Below are positions 11,896 through 23,949 of a DNA stretch of 64,000 nucleotides, in pieces. The position numbers and the translations under genes are program-made. The stretch comes from Turritopsis dohrnii. Lineage: Eukaryota; Cnidaria; Hydrozoa; Anthoathecata; Oceaniidae. The notes under the pieces were generated by a model. It saw nothing but the letters and a program-made list of their open reading frames with translations. It was not told where the DNA came from and ran no database searches. The first letter of the stretch is position 1; each line of letters starts with the position of its first letter. The stretch is taken from the NCBI GenBank assembly GCA_027922465.2, contig BQMF02000027.1, forward strand, positions 1,240,001 to 1,304,000, in the 5' to 3' direction.

Positions 11896-12044
11896 AGGAC
11901 ATGGTACTGTAACCAATTAACAAGCTAGTGTAACAATTTTAGGAAATGAAATGTAGCTATACAAGTGATATACATTGAAATGCTTTCAAAAGATAGGAAT
12001 CCAGTGTCTGACTTTTCATTTCAATTTTCATTTCATTTCATTTT

Positions 12045-12500
12045 GTCGGATGTCGGATGTACGACAATGTTCGGATTGATTTGAGAATTTCAATTTTCAA
12101 TTACCATATTCGTACGTCCGACAGCATACGTCCGACATGTCAGTCCAGGACGGTGCCGTCCGCTTCAAGTCTCAGCCCGACAGACCCAATCCTTAGAGCC
12201 AATCCTTTTCCCGAAGTCTTGTTTCAAATCGATACATGAGAATTTGTCCTTCCTCTCGATATACCCAGTGATGAAAGTAAGAATTTAAAAATACGAAATT
12301 CTATCGATGTACGTCCGACAGGCTCGCTTATCATCATATAACTAATTTTTGTTTCAAGTATTTGTAGTTCTTTTTCCAAGTTTAAGAAATGTTTACATGT
12401 TCCTCTCACGTGATAAAAGTCACGTGATAAAAGTCTCTTTTTGTTTTTATAACCCATTCAAATTTAATTTGACATAAAAGTACCGAACGTACGTCCGACA
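12045..12500. repeat. Dispersed TACGTCCGACA motif
   Basis: TACGTCCGACA occurs at about 12113, 12127, 12310 and 12490, with the inverse GTCGGATGT twice at 12045-12060. Spacing is irregular and no ORF covers the block. Probably the internal repeats of a decayed element. Confidence 0.6.
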
Positions 12501-13930
12501 GATGGTAGTTCCCTTGATATTATCCTCTAATACACACACATGTGATATAATAATCACAACCATGCAATGTTATAATTGTCATTAACTGTGGGATATTCAT
12601 AAGCGCTCCACTGTTGAGAATATCAGTTTCGTTCGTCAAACGCTTTGATTTTTCCATTGAAATATTTTTTAATGATCATATCTCGCGTTGCGTTCTTGTA
12701 GTTCCATGATGCATTAAGGAGATATAATTGAATAAAGGGGAATTTAGAACGTCGATCCTACTTGAACCGAATCATTACAGCTTTCGTAGCCCAAATGGGG
12801 GCTTTAAATGCTCTAGGACCTCCTTCGCAGGACCCTCATTGATAACAGTACCTTAAGGAACTGAAGAGGCTATCCTGGGTAAACATTCGTAAATAAAAGT
12901 AAAATCAATTCTCGATCAGACACTCCTTTAATTTTCAAGTGGTTATGATACGGCTCATATGATGTTTGGATCAATGCTACAGCAGCACCAAACTTCAATT
13001 TGAGGTGAAGAATAATAAATCACCAGATCATCATGTCGTAACTCCTTCAGCTGAAATACGAAAACATTCCAAACCTGTTGATAGTGTGACTTAATGCCAA
13101 CCTTCACTTGTGCGTGCGTACGTGAATGTCCGCTCGGCGCCGCGCCGCAAAATTAGTTTGATTCTCCAGTTAATAAAGAAACTCGTGATGTTGAGCATTT
13201 CTTTTATTCGCAATGTTTACAATTTCTTACAATTTCTTGCAATGTTTTTATAAATTTGATTGACTCACATGCTAGATGGCCGCGCGGTCAGTTGAAAATG
13301 GAAAGCAATCATAAACTACTACTCGCGCATGCGCCTTGTAAATGGACATTTTAGCTTTTTATATCACACACACTGGTTTTATTCTCGATTGCATGCAACG
13401 TTGTCGGGGTTTTTTTTGAGAACGTGAAGATTAATAGATGACGATTCATGAAACAAGCAAACAAATTTCTTCGCTTTTCTGCGAGTATAGTAGACTGGGG
13501 TTAACTCCTGTAGCCTAAAGTGGAATGTAGTTTTCAGTTGATTTTTTACATTTTTACCAAATTCACTACCAATATGGCTTACTATGACGTATATTGGATA
13601 GTCTCGAACATCGTACAAGATCTCAGTGCACACCATTTACTAACTTGGCCCGTAGTTTTGGGCCCATTCGTCAACACATTTCCATCTAAAAAGTTTGATA
13701 ACCATCTTATAATCTTTTTCTGGTCATTTGAGATGCTTGATTGATTGATTGGTTGAAGTAATTGTCTATCAAGTTTAGCGAACATTACTTTTGTGGATGC
13801 ACTTTGTGGTAAGGTGGATTGAACCATACTACAATTTCTTTTGAGCAATCTTATATGCTGTACATCAAAAAGGCTCTGTGTTCGATGATGTTAGTTTGTG
13901 ATTTTATTTTGCTTGGGAAACCGTGGAGTA

Positions 13931-14027
13931 GGATACTCCAAGAAGGATTTGTTGAAAAAGCACTGCGAAGGAGTGTATTTCTAAAGAATTATACGCAGTG
14001 GCTTTTGATGATTTTTGCCCACTGGGT
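13931..14027. mobile_element. MITE, family A
   Basis: Left 'GAAAAAGCACTGCGAAGGAG', right 'TACGCAGTGGCTTTTGATG' then 'ATTTTTGCCCACTGGG'. This copy lies outside the laminin gene, so the family is not a local duplication of laminin introns. Confidence 0.65.
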
Positions 14028-14539
14028 TCCAAGAATGGTTTGTTCTTCAGATGCTTTTAGATCCACTTTAACATGTATTCGGTCTCTTGTAAGTCGCCCA
14101 TCTTCTTCTGCAAGCCTGCAAGACAAACAGCGACGTTTATTGCATGTACTAAGACAGCGGTGGTTGTGTATCAGTGATTGATTGCAAGTTGACATAAGTA
14201 CTCAAAGAATCCATAGGTAAATTATATAAATAAGATTTTTCGAGACACCTAGATGGACGTTATGTAACATTCACATGATTTCTTTGGCAGGTCAAAAGGG
14301 GTTCAAGTCTGCTTTTTGTGTGACAGACCGTCCGGAAATCCACATTAATGTTTTCCATAGTAATTAAGTTTGATGCATCATCAGGTTCTAATGGATTGAA
14401 ATTTTTATTACTAATTTCGCTGTAGCTAAGTATTGGTATCGTCGTTCTATGATACACTAAAATAAATAGTTCGATTAAAACTTGCATATAAGCCATGTTC
14501 GCACACACCTTAGCAATAAAATCTTGGCTGACTAACTCG

Positions 14540-14775
14540 CAATTCGGACTAAATTTGGACCAAATTACGAAAGTACTTCAATTTTTATAAAAATTCGTAC
14601 AAAGCCCAATTGAAAGGTGCTGATTTCGAATTTGACAGTGATTTTGTCACATTTGACCAAAATTAGGCAATTTGGGGAAATTATGCAAGTGCTTCAGTTG
14701 TCATAATAATTTGCACAAAGTACAAATGAAAATTGCTGATTTCGAACTTGACAGTCATTTTGTCAGATTTGCATT
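14540..14775. repeat. Diverged ~115-base tandem duplication
   Basis: 14560-14655 and 14677-14770 align throughout, for example 'GGTGCTGATTTCGAATTTGA' against 'AATTGCTGATTTCGAACTTG'. Substitutions are scattered, so the duplication is old. Confidence 0.7.
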
Positions 14776-15706
14776 TCACAGTTCTGCAAAAAGTATTATC
14801 TTTGTTAGAATTGCGACAATGCGTTGTAGCGAAATTTTCAACTTCCCAGTCGTCTTGTTGTTTTTTTTTAAATGTAATTTAATGCAATTTTTTCTTTTCC
14901 TTAAAAATGATCATGTATGTATCGCAACAGTAAACTATAGATACAATTAGGTTCATAAAGAAAATTTACATTGTATTTAAGTCTTGGTCGACGAAAAACA
15001 TTTTAAATCTGAAAGCTAATGACCAACATTTGAATTTGTCATCCCGTTTCCATGACATCCACCCTTCGTTGCGGATGTTTTTCAACCGGTTGCACACGAT
15101 CATTGTTGAAGATCGGTTATGAGATTCGGTTGAGCAAATGAAAACTAAATGATGACGTCATCGTTCTTTCAAGTAATGACCATCACTCTTCCTGGTTCAG
15201 TGTCACCAAAGAAATCCCAATCAACGTAACATTCAACTGCTCTGTGTTTCTATGGTTACTAGACGTTTTCCACAAACGGCTACTACAATGTGACGTATGT
15301 CTATCATCTTCCCAATCCATCCCAAGTTGTCCAAGAGTCTGAGAACGAAGTAGGTCAACATTTCTTACGAGTGTTACGTCACTTTTGTTTTGTTTCAATA
15401 GATTCTCACACCGTGGCCCGTGTTCGGCCCGTGTTCGCTTATCGACCACTACGTATTTATGGCTTGAAGTATCATACTAGCAGATTCTGAAGTTCTATCA
15501 TCGACAAAGATATTAATAAGGACAGCACTTGGAACCAGCGTATCTTACAACACATTCCCGCCCTAAACGACTCCTTCAGTTCAAGGTGAAACTTTACTTT
15601 TTTTCTTTTGTCTTACCCCCACCCCTTTTCTGCGCCCACATACTCTCACTGACAATAATAATTAACACGGATTCTCTCGACTTTGTTGAAAAGCATCTTT
15701 CGATTA

Positions 15707-16075
15707 CACGGGTTTTTTTATATAAGCAACCAAGGTCAGACGTTAGTAGTAAAGTTGCTTAAAAAATGTCCATTTTTTAGAAGTAATGTTGCTTAATTTG
15801 TTGCTAAGCATTAATTTAAAAAATATGAATTTCCAGTCTTGAAATCGTTTGTGTAAGTTCAGTATCTAAGTAAATTGTGTAGGACATAGTACTGCAACCT
15901 AGTGTAACCATCTAGTGTAACAATTTTAAGAAATGTGCTGTAACTATGCTAGTGCTGCATCATTTCAAAATTTCTTGTTGCTAATTTATCTAAGATTCTG
16001 GTAGTACTGTTGCTTAACTTTAGAGAAAATTTACTAGTGTTGCTTATAAACGTGTTGCTTATAAAAAAAAGCGTG
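15707..16075 (+). mobile_element. MITE, family B, copy 3 (uninterrupted)
   Basis: Runs from CACGGGTTTTTTTATATAAG to TTGCTTATAAAAAAAAGCGT plus G. The ~20-base termini are inverted. The interior is rich in repeats of TTGCTTA(A) and CTAGTGTAAC. No ORF of note. It serves as the reference for the interrupted copy at 10541. Confidence 0.75.
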
Positions 16076-16723
16076 CATAGACATTGGTGTCAAAACTATA
16101 ATTCTCATGATCTGAAAGAAAAGGTACGAAGTTTATGATCAGCTACTTCAAGCCTGACGAGTAATGACTGTCATCAACGCTCGTGTTAAGGGAAAAATGG
16201 AGATCTTGCGATCACCTCCACCATCTATCTTCAACAGCAGCTTCCCTTGGATGGAAATCTGTTTGACCTGAAGCAAATCCGTCCTCACTTCCAACATCCC
16301 ACAAACTAAGTCATTTATTTGTCTTCGTACTTTGGGAGTTTAACCTGAAGAAACCTGGTATATAGATGTCTGATAGTATCACAGCGTCCATGCTGCTGAG
16401 GTTCTGAAATTCTCTCTCTCTGTTCATTTCTTAGCATGTGATTTGGACTCTTATATCTCCACGTTATTTACTCACCAGTACTCAAGTGCTGACCGATCAA
16501 AATGCTGATCTGACCAAGTCGATCAGACTTGGTAGGTCAACTGTTAATCTGTGGTCTAATCCATTTGTGCACCTTGAATCTTTTTAGATTTCGCTAAGTG
16601 AAATATAATTGGTTTCGGCATCGTTCTATCTATCTATGTACGGCGAAGATTTTTTAGGACCACACTTACTAACTTAAACTTCTTTTGTTTTTATTTCTTT
16701 TTTCCCTTCCTGTCATGGACAGG

Positions 16724-17479
16724 ATGTATTTAGAATTTATAGGGACGCTATTCTTAAAAACATAAGTGAAATCTTTCCACCCCCTGGTCGTCTTGTTTTG
16801 TTTGTTTGTATGGACAGGTCGGCAGGGTGCGAGAAAAACTTTCTGAATCCTGGGAGAAGACCTCGGATGATACGTCCATTGTGTACGCTACTGTCTCACA
16901 GTGTCAAGTACTGTTTCTTCATAGTACAACAACCCTAATTTTGTGTGCAGCATCCATGTGCAGATGATGTTGCAGTTTGAGAAGTTTATCGAGGAATTCA
17001 AGAGATGGCGACAGGAGAAACTGTTCTTCACCACAGAGAAAATGTTCTCCACTATATACCCTCATATACTGAACATCTACAAACATTTATAAAGCATGTA
17101 TGACAGGTTTGGAAGCTTGATAAAAGAGATTACAGACAGACCGTTTGCGTTCCTGCTGTCTGGTTACTACAACCAACAACTATCACCTGAATCGGTTGCT
17201 GAAGGGAGATTTTTCGAGCACAAAGCCCTCTGCTGGGACGATCCATCAGAAATCATGCTGAAGAGCGGCATTGTGACACAGAGGAGTGTCCTGCGTGGAT
17301 TCTACCCGAATGATATGAGGGAATGTTTTTGTGTGATGTGGAACCAATCCCTATACTTGAGAATATTTGAATATGTTTTGACCGTCCGGAGAATAGAACC
17401 GAGGTTGAACCACAAGCGAAGAAACCAATATGGTGGAAGCGCCAAGGCAACCTCATTCCGATTTCCCGAATATTCTTAA
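16724..17479 (+). pseudogene. Unidentified exon-like coding blocks
   Basis: Three blocks look like exons. 16724-16790 follows a pyrimidine-rich AG and reads 'DVFRIYRDAILKNISEIFPP'. 16819-16909 also follows CAG and reads 'EKLSESWEKTSDDTSIVYAT'. 16962-17086 reads 'QFEKFIEEFKRWRQEKLFF' and ends in a stop. A further open frame at 17096-17479 (127 codons) contains 'PFAFLLSGYYNQQLSPES'. Composition is protein-like (amphipathic, charged), but I do not recognise a family, and donors after the first two blocks are weak. It could be a decayed gene copy or part of a gene whose other exons I missed. The 3' part overlaps the start of a repeat at 17510-17590. Confidence 0.3.
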
Positions 17480-17509
17480 GACAAGCAAACGACCAATCAG
17501 ATTGCAATT

Positions 17510-17592
17510 TTAATCGGCGTACGTCAGGGTCTTCTTCGCCGCCGTCCGTATATCGAAAAGGCAAGAAACCCTGGGTACGAGGTTGCCTGAAC
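17510..17592 (+). repeat. Dispersed repeat shared with 55233-55315
   Basis: Contains 'CGTCAGGGTCTTCTTCGCCG' and 'GGCAAGAAACCCTGGGTACG'. The same two segments recur, in the complementary relative order, near 55.2-55.3 kb. No coding potential evident. Confidence 0.65.
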
Positions 17593-17599
17593 ATATGAT

Positions 17600-19630
17600 A
17601 CACGCCCATCAAGGATGTGTCACGATTACTATGACGTCATCAAAACTTGATACAAAGTAGTTATCAAAATATATGAAGAATCGCAAGTTAATACATAATT
17701 ACCACCAGTAAGGATTATGACAGGATGACATCTTTCCAGAAGGAAAGTTAATTATATCTTTACAGTGCTTCATATGCAATAGAATTATATTGATTTTTTT
17801 TTATTTGAAGGAAACTAGAGAGGAAACGACGTTCTAATTGTGGGCTCTGTAAATCTTTCACAGAAATTTATACAAAGTAATTTTGCTGCTACCGTTTTGC
17901 GCCATATGGCTCTTGTTTGAGTCTATATCAGGTGGTTTTGTGACCAATCATTACTGTCCTGTTTTGTTTTACTTTTTTCTATTACTTGTTTTGTTACCTG
18001 ATCTTCAACCGTTATTGTGCCAAACAATATTTTAATTTTATCATGTAATCGCGATGGGAAATTTATGAAGATTTGACCAAGAAGCCAAGACCTCGGCAAG
18101 GCGGGATGCTACCCCCCCCAGAGAATTGCCCCCCGTCAAATTTCCGTGAATTCCCGTGAATTTCCCCCTGGAATTGATTGCCCCCCACTTTGATTCTTGT
18201 TATTAGGAGAATTGCCCAGGAAAATCCCCCACCGGAAAATCCCCCCCCCCCCTATCATTTTAGAATTATAAAAAAATTAAAACTTTTTATACATTTTTTT
18301 CATTTCACGGGAAATAATAGATCGAGTAAGCACACACACACACACACTAAATGATGCTGTGGTCTGTATCCGCCCCCGAATTTGTACAGGAGAAATTTTG
18401 TGACGAGAGTGGCGTCATTGGCTTGCTCAGGCTCGGTTGCTTCAAAATAAGTTCGCATCAAAATGATTTTTTTCAAAACTTTACCAAATTAAATTTTTTG
18501 CCAAAATTGTATTAATTTGAGCTCTGTCAAATGAAAACTGCCAAAATTATGTAAGTTTTGAAGTGGTGTTATGGTGTTTGTTGTGGTGAGAATGTATGTG
18601 AGTCGACTTTCTACTCCATCCTTCATTATTCTTTTAAGTCAATTTGGCTCATTTCATTTGAATTGGGGGGTGGGGTGGGGGGGGGGTCAATCTTCCAGGG
18701 GGCCATTCACCTGATACGTCCCTCTGAGCCTGGTGTTCCTTATTATTGTAAGAGTATCAGCTTTTGTTTCTTATTTGTTTCTGCTAAAATTCTATTTTCT
18801 CACTTCTGTATGAATATATTATCTTGTTGACAATCTTGCTTTTGACACTTTCTGTGAATATAACTCTATTGTTTAAAGAGGTCTTTTGTAACGTCCTCAA
18901 CTGGTCTTCAGGTGTCACAACAAAATACGAGATAAGACGTCTCAAAAACTTTGACGTCTTTCAGGCGCCTCCTTATTTTGTAACTTTTTCAGCCTCAAGG
19001 TGGTCCTTTATTTTATAACAAATGTATAAAATATAAGGCGAACAAAGCAAACGCTTGTTGCGCCCAGCACAATGGTTATCGTTTTGGGTGATCAGCCAAT
19101 CGAATTGCATTATTACGTTTCGGGGTTACTACATTTATAGACGAAAACTCGATGTCCAAAGAAGCTTTACTTTGCTATCTTTGTAAATATATTGTCAATG
19201 TTTCCATGCATAAAGATTTCAACAAAATCTAAAATCGTATACTACGTAGTCTAAGCACTATGATATTTATGTCTTGCCCATAAACATAAAATTAATCTCA
19301 ACCGGGACAAGTTTGAGGTTTGTGCATGCGTAGTTTGTCAAAAATTCAAAACACAAAGGGTTAGTTTTGTCCCGTCCCGCCTAAACGGGATGAATATTTT
19401 GCATGTAACACCGAGTTGAAATTTATCTTGGCAAGGCGGGATAAAATTTCATCCCGTCTAACCGGGATCATGTAATCAGCCCCTCAGACAGCCGAAAGAT
19501 TATTACCGAGCCAATCAGGTTAAAGCAAATCATTTATCCGCAGCGGTATTTAAGGTCTTTCCCTCCTTGTATGGGATAAACTGTTTCTTTGAAATAGCTA
19601 TCATTTGACCTTCTGAAGGTGGATGCATTA
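17600..19630. other. Intergenic stretch, low-complexity rich
   Basis: Holds the C-rich and G-rich blocks noted separately and repeated 'ATCCCGTC / GGGACAAG' steps at 19298-19470 that may be the ends of a small element. No gene recognised. Confidence 0.45.
18105..18260. repeat. C-rich low-complexity repeat (CCCCC...GGAAAATT type)
   Basis: Runs of C up to 13 alternate with 'GAATTGCCC' and 'GGAAAATCCCCC'. A similar block occurs at 21680-21790, ending in degenerate CCTTAACCCTAA steps. A (CA)8 tract follows at 18331-18346 and a G-rich run at 18665-18687. Confidence 0.7.
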
Positions 19631-19761
19631 TATTCAATTTGAGGCTGTGTGGACCAATGAAATTGCAGAATGGATCATCAGCTGTAGATTGGTCTTTAAT
19701 AAACAATATAAGAACCAGCTCATTGTTTATTGGTGTTCTTTTAAAAAGAAAAAAAAAAAGG

Positions 19762-20419
19762 ATGAAAAATTTTACGGTTTCACTTCTGAACATGATAATG
19801 GTAAGTGGTAATGTTGTCAACTTTTCTAAGAATTTAATTTTATTTGAAATCAAAAACATTTAGAAGGGGAGTTTCATATGTGCATACGATTAGGAAAAAT
19901 GCGATAAGATTGTTTCTGTTTTAGGAGATGCCTACATTAAACTGTGTGAATGGGGTCTTATACCCAAACAAAATCTTTGTGGGAGGACTTGGAAAATACG
20001 TAAGTTTGTTTCCGTTGAGGTTTTGAGATCTTATTTAAAATCTTTTTTTTTTTTTGAAGAAGGGAGATGTATTTCGAAAAAGAAAAAAATGCTTTGGACC
20101 ACAAACATCTGTGTATAACTTCACAAAATTTTACACAATTTAGTGTACGGCTAATGATCTAGTTGAATTCTTCAAGTACTTTGGCGAAGTAATGGAAGCC
20201 AAGGTCGTGCTGAATGAAAGTGGCAAGTGCAAAGGGTGAGTTTTTACCCTCTGCACATCTGGAATCACCTAGTAGAGTTGTTTCTATAGCAACCACGTGT
20301 TTTGTAGGTATGGCTTTGTGGCGTTTCGTAATAAAGATAGTGTACATTACGTTAATCTTCATGGAACACTCTTTTTCCATGGAAGAAGACTCGAAATCGG
20401 ACCAGCCATCAAAAAACAG
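19762..20419 (+). CDS. BOULE/DAZ-like RNA-binding protein, RRM exons (partial)
   Basis: Four exons splice in frame: up to 19800 (start taken as ATG 19762), 19925-19999, 20144-20235, 20308-20419. Together they give one RRM. RNP2 is 'NKIFVGGLGKY', RNP1 is 'GKCKGYGFVAFRN', and the domain ends 'FFHGRRLEIGPAIKKQ'. The FHG-kkL-iGPAI-kQ ending is a signature of the DAZ/DAZL/BOULE family rather than of generic RRMs. Known members bind mRNA 3' UTRs in the germ line and promote translation. An in-frame ATG also exists at 19639, and a polyA/lysine tract lies between the two, so the true start is uncertain. The last exon ends in phase 0 before a GTATTT donor. I could not find the C-terminal exons in the next 3 kb, so they are missed, distant, or the copy is broken. 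Confidence 0.75.
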
Positions 20420-23270
20420 GTATTTTCATAGATTTTAAAAGTGTCCAGGTATTCTGATTGAGCGTGATTTCCACTATGAGATGATATCATAGGTCATTTT
20501 GTGTACGTTTTGCGTGAATGTTAACGACATTTATCTATGAAGTTAATTCGGCGCCAAAATCTCCTTTGTCGAGTCGTTTTAGATGAACACTGTCGTTTTT
20601 TAATTTGGGGTCGCCAGATGCTGTGTAATAAGAGGCGTTTCGGAAGATTAGCCGTTTTAGATGTTTAGTCGGTTCAGCAAATGAGGGCAGTGCAACCTCA
20701 TTACCAGTTTTTCTAAGTCAGTGTTAGCTCTTACACGAAAACAAAAGTTTGTGTCAAATTTACATAAGTCATGCTGGCCGTCATATTTTCTAGTTTATAG
20801 CATGGATACAGTTGCAATTGCATAGTTATGAGATGAGGAAAAACAAAACTATGGCTGAAAGATTCCTTTTCTTGGTTTGACTGTTTGTTAGAATTCTGAA
20901 AGATCCCTTATATATTGATATAATAAGAAATGTACCTCACATTATTATGTTCATGTTCAGTACTGCGGAACACACTATATCGCCTGATTTCAAGTAAGGA
21001 ACTCACGAATAGAGTCATTCGGAATAAACAGATCATCAAATTTTAATAGTTCTTGATATGAAGGACCGATAAATTTTGAACAACGCGTCATCATCTGAAA
21101 CGTACAAACTTCTAAAACGCCTTCATTTGAAAAACGAGTGTTCGACTAAAACGACTCGACGACTTGAATGTCGACTTATTGTGAACCGCGTAAACTTCCA
21201 AAACGGTTAATGACGTCACGAATCAACATCTAAAACGACTCCGACGACTTGATAAACGAGATTTTGGCGTCGAACTAACTTCATATTTATCCCTCAACTG
21301 ACTGCCTCACCAATGTTGTCCTCGATGGGGTGTTGTGATTATGAGTATTGACTCGATCGATGTTGTGCCCAGCTCATTGGCTACTTTAGATTTTCGTTAA
21401 TTTTTAGGTCGCGGATGAAAGTCGCAATTTTCACGAGGAAAGAAGGTGTTTGTATAAACCTCCATACTTTTTAAGAAAGAATAAATGAAAATATCGTAAA
21501 CACAATTTTGTAAACACCTAATTGCATGGAAATATATTTAATCAGAACAATTTAAATATATTCTTCTCGATGACTTTTAAATCCTGAACTTATCAGATTC
21601 GGAATCAAATCCCTTTTGTTTGTTGTGATAATTTTCTAGCAGTTGCTTTTGACCTCATGTAGGTAGGGTTCTAGGAAAGTCTCCTGCCCCCCAGATGATT
21701 GGCCCCGGAAAATTACCCCCATATAGGTAGCCTTAAACCTAACCTTAACCCTAAAGTGAATGTGGGGAAATTTCCGGGGGTGGGGTATTAGTTTCTTTGT
21801 ATTGGTTCAGTCGCAGTCGCTATTTGTTATATACTTTGCACTGCATCAAAAAAACATTGCAAATGATATAAGTAGCAATGGAAGCTATGTCCTTCTGTCC
21901 TCGCAAGATTCCCAATCATATACCATTAGGTAATACAACATTTTGAAATTTTATAGTATGGACTCTCTTATGTTCGTTACAAATGTGACGCCGATTTGCT
22001 TTCGGTCTTCAACGAACTGTACCATCGATGAAACCAAAACAGGGTAAAATTGTAACTATATTGTGGGTCTAGCAAAACGCTGGTCCTAGTTTCAACTGTG
22101 TGATGATAAATAATGATTGTATTATAAATTAAGTAGAATACATAAAGCTTCGTCTTCTGTTCTTCGTCGTCTGTTTGGAAATTCAAGACATCAAGAATTG
22201 TACAGACCTATTTTTGCAGATCGGAAGTCTGTAACAGTTTTTTCATCATCAAACATCATCATTTTTTTCTAATATGGATAAAATGTCCTTTTGAATCATT
22301 CGCATCGTGAAGTTGTTGGCGACAAATTTATTGTGTACCGGTCATCTTTATCCAAAAGGTTTGTTGACGCCAATACCTGTTGATTGTAAATCACCTGTTT
22401 GTTTGCTCAGCGCTGAAATCCACTGGTCCGTCGTCTGCAAATCGTTTTTTCATTTAGCAGGAAGTGTGATATTTCTTCGTCTTTCTGTCGGCGCCAACAC
22501 CACGTGCATCGTATCAGTAAGCTTTTCCATTCTTTCAAAGCAATTTTTCTTCTTTTCAATTTATTTCATTCTTTTTCTCTCATTTATTCTTTTCTTTATT
22601 CTACACGTGTAGACGTATGAACTTTTTTTTGACCTGAACGTTGTAAAAGGACGAAAAGTCCTCACGTGCAACCAATCTGTTGACAATGGCGGTTTTAGAT
22701 TTCTTATCTTTAACTGAAATTCGGGGCAAGATTCTTGTTATTTTGCGGTGACAGGACAATTCCCCCTTGGAAACACGAACACGACTTTTCTCACAGAGTA
22801 CTTTTTCAATTCTAACATATAACTCCTTATAAAACTCACATGTACAGAGTCGTTAATTAAAGCTTTCCTTCCTTGCCACAACATATATAAACTGAAAACA
22901 TTCAGAATGTCACAGTAATACAGAAAATAAACTTTATTTTTCATAATTTACTTTGTCAAGTCCAATATTTCCACAACACGTTTTTACTTTTATAAGAGCT
23001 CGACTACCCGTTCCGCCATTTTTCAAAACAACATCCGAAGGCCTGTGACGTCAGCAAGTTTCATGTCCAGATTTACGGCTTTAAAAAAACGCTGAAAATA
23101 CCGACTCGCTTCACACATTCACGTCTTTTTCCTTCGATATAGCCCCCGTTTATTCATGGTATCTTCTAAATACGACTAATTATGATCTTGATGCATATTC
23201 GCATTCATAAACAATTTGTTTCGTAACATACTACGGAAGACGTTGATCAAAGATTTTAGTTTGTTTTTTA
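20420..23270. other. Stretch without a recognised gene downstream of the RRM exons
   Basis: May contain missed BOULE exons or intron. 20550-21270 has several copies of 'TCGTTTTAGATG' / 'TCTAAAACG', suggesting a decayed element. A C-rich/telomere-like block lies at 21680-21790. Confidence 0.4.
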
Positions 23271-23284
23271 TTTATGTTCACATG

Positions 23285-23735
23285 TTTTAGAAGGGGAGAA
23301 ACTTTCGCGTTTTTGACCCTTTTTCGCGAAAGTTTATGCCTTTGGAAATTTCTAAACGGCAAAACGCGAAAGTTTTTTCACTCGCTCGAAGAAACCTTTT
23401 TTTTCCAAGCAAACTTCAGCAAACTTCAGCGGTACATTGGTGGAGATGGAGAAACCGATTCTGAGTGGGAAGTTGAAGAAAATTAGTTATAGTTTTTTAC
23501 TTTCACTTTAAACAAAGAAACAAAAATTATAAAAATTAAAAAAAATCGGGTTTTTTTGCTCATTCGCGATAGTTTTTTCACACGAAAATTAACTTTTTCT
23601 TCAATTCGCGAAAGTTTTTTTTCGCGAAATTTGTTCCAAAATCTGCGAAACGCGAAAGTTTATTCCATAAATTTCGCGGGTTTTTTTGACACGTGAAACT
23701 TTTTTGACACGTGAATTTGTTCACTTGTCGCAATT
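23285..23735. repeat. Cluster of CGCGAAAGTTT repeats
   Basis: CGCGAAAGTTT or its complement occurs repeatedly (about 23306, 23324, 23366, 23608, 23651), with related TTCGCGAAATT forms and two ACACGTGAA steps at 23691-23716. It abuts the DIRS element. Likely a palindromic MITE family. Confidence 0.6.
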
Positions 23736-23848
23736 TGTCTGAAGCAATATATGACGGAAATGGAACGCCAGTATTAGATCTTGGGCTTCGATTTTATTCA
23801 TAAAATCAGGATTGCACTTCAGGCGCTTGGCGCCCTTGCACAATCCTT

Positions 23849-23942
23849 CATTTCATTTCATAAAATCTCCGCCCGATCTAATACTGGCGTTCCGCCCTTA
23901 TTCTGGCATATTGGGCGAAACATCATTACTCAAAACCTCTCT
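23849..23942. repeat. DIRS inverted repeat, 3' side
   Basis: Complement of 27692-27785 with few mismatches. Shared core is GGGCGGAACGCCAGTATTAG. Together with 23762-23805 it can fold into a hairpin. Confidence 0.85.
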
Positions 23943-23949
23943 TTAAAGC

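Larger units (their letters stand above)
10541..11990 (+). mobile_element. MITE, family B, copy 2, interrupted by two younger insertions
   Basis: Opens after TA with CACGTTTTTTCTTTATAAG and continues 'ACCAAGGTCAGACGTTAGTA'. It is split first by a small element at 10590-10770 and then by a foldback element at 10888-11895. After the second break the family B sequence resumes as 'GACATGGTACTGTAACC', matching 'GACATAGTACTGCAACC' in the copy at 15707-16075. The 3' end is eroded, so the end coordinate is approximate. Confidence 0.7.
12501..15700. other. Intergenic stretch without a recognised gene
   Basis: Apart from the family A MITE at 13931-14027 and the tandem duplication at 14540-14775, I see no supported feature. 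Short ORFs here lack codon structure, splice context or any family motif. Confidence 0.5.

Noticed and set aside
15183..15490. Overlapping plus and minus frames near 15.3 kb
   Set aside because: Neither shows a conserved motif, splice context or plausible composition.
17253..17612. 119-codon minus frame
   Set aside because: Overlaps the unidentified blocks and extends through the dispersed repeat at 17510-17592, which is non-coding where it recurs.
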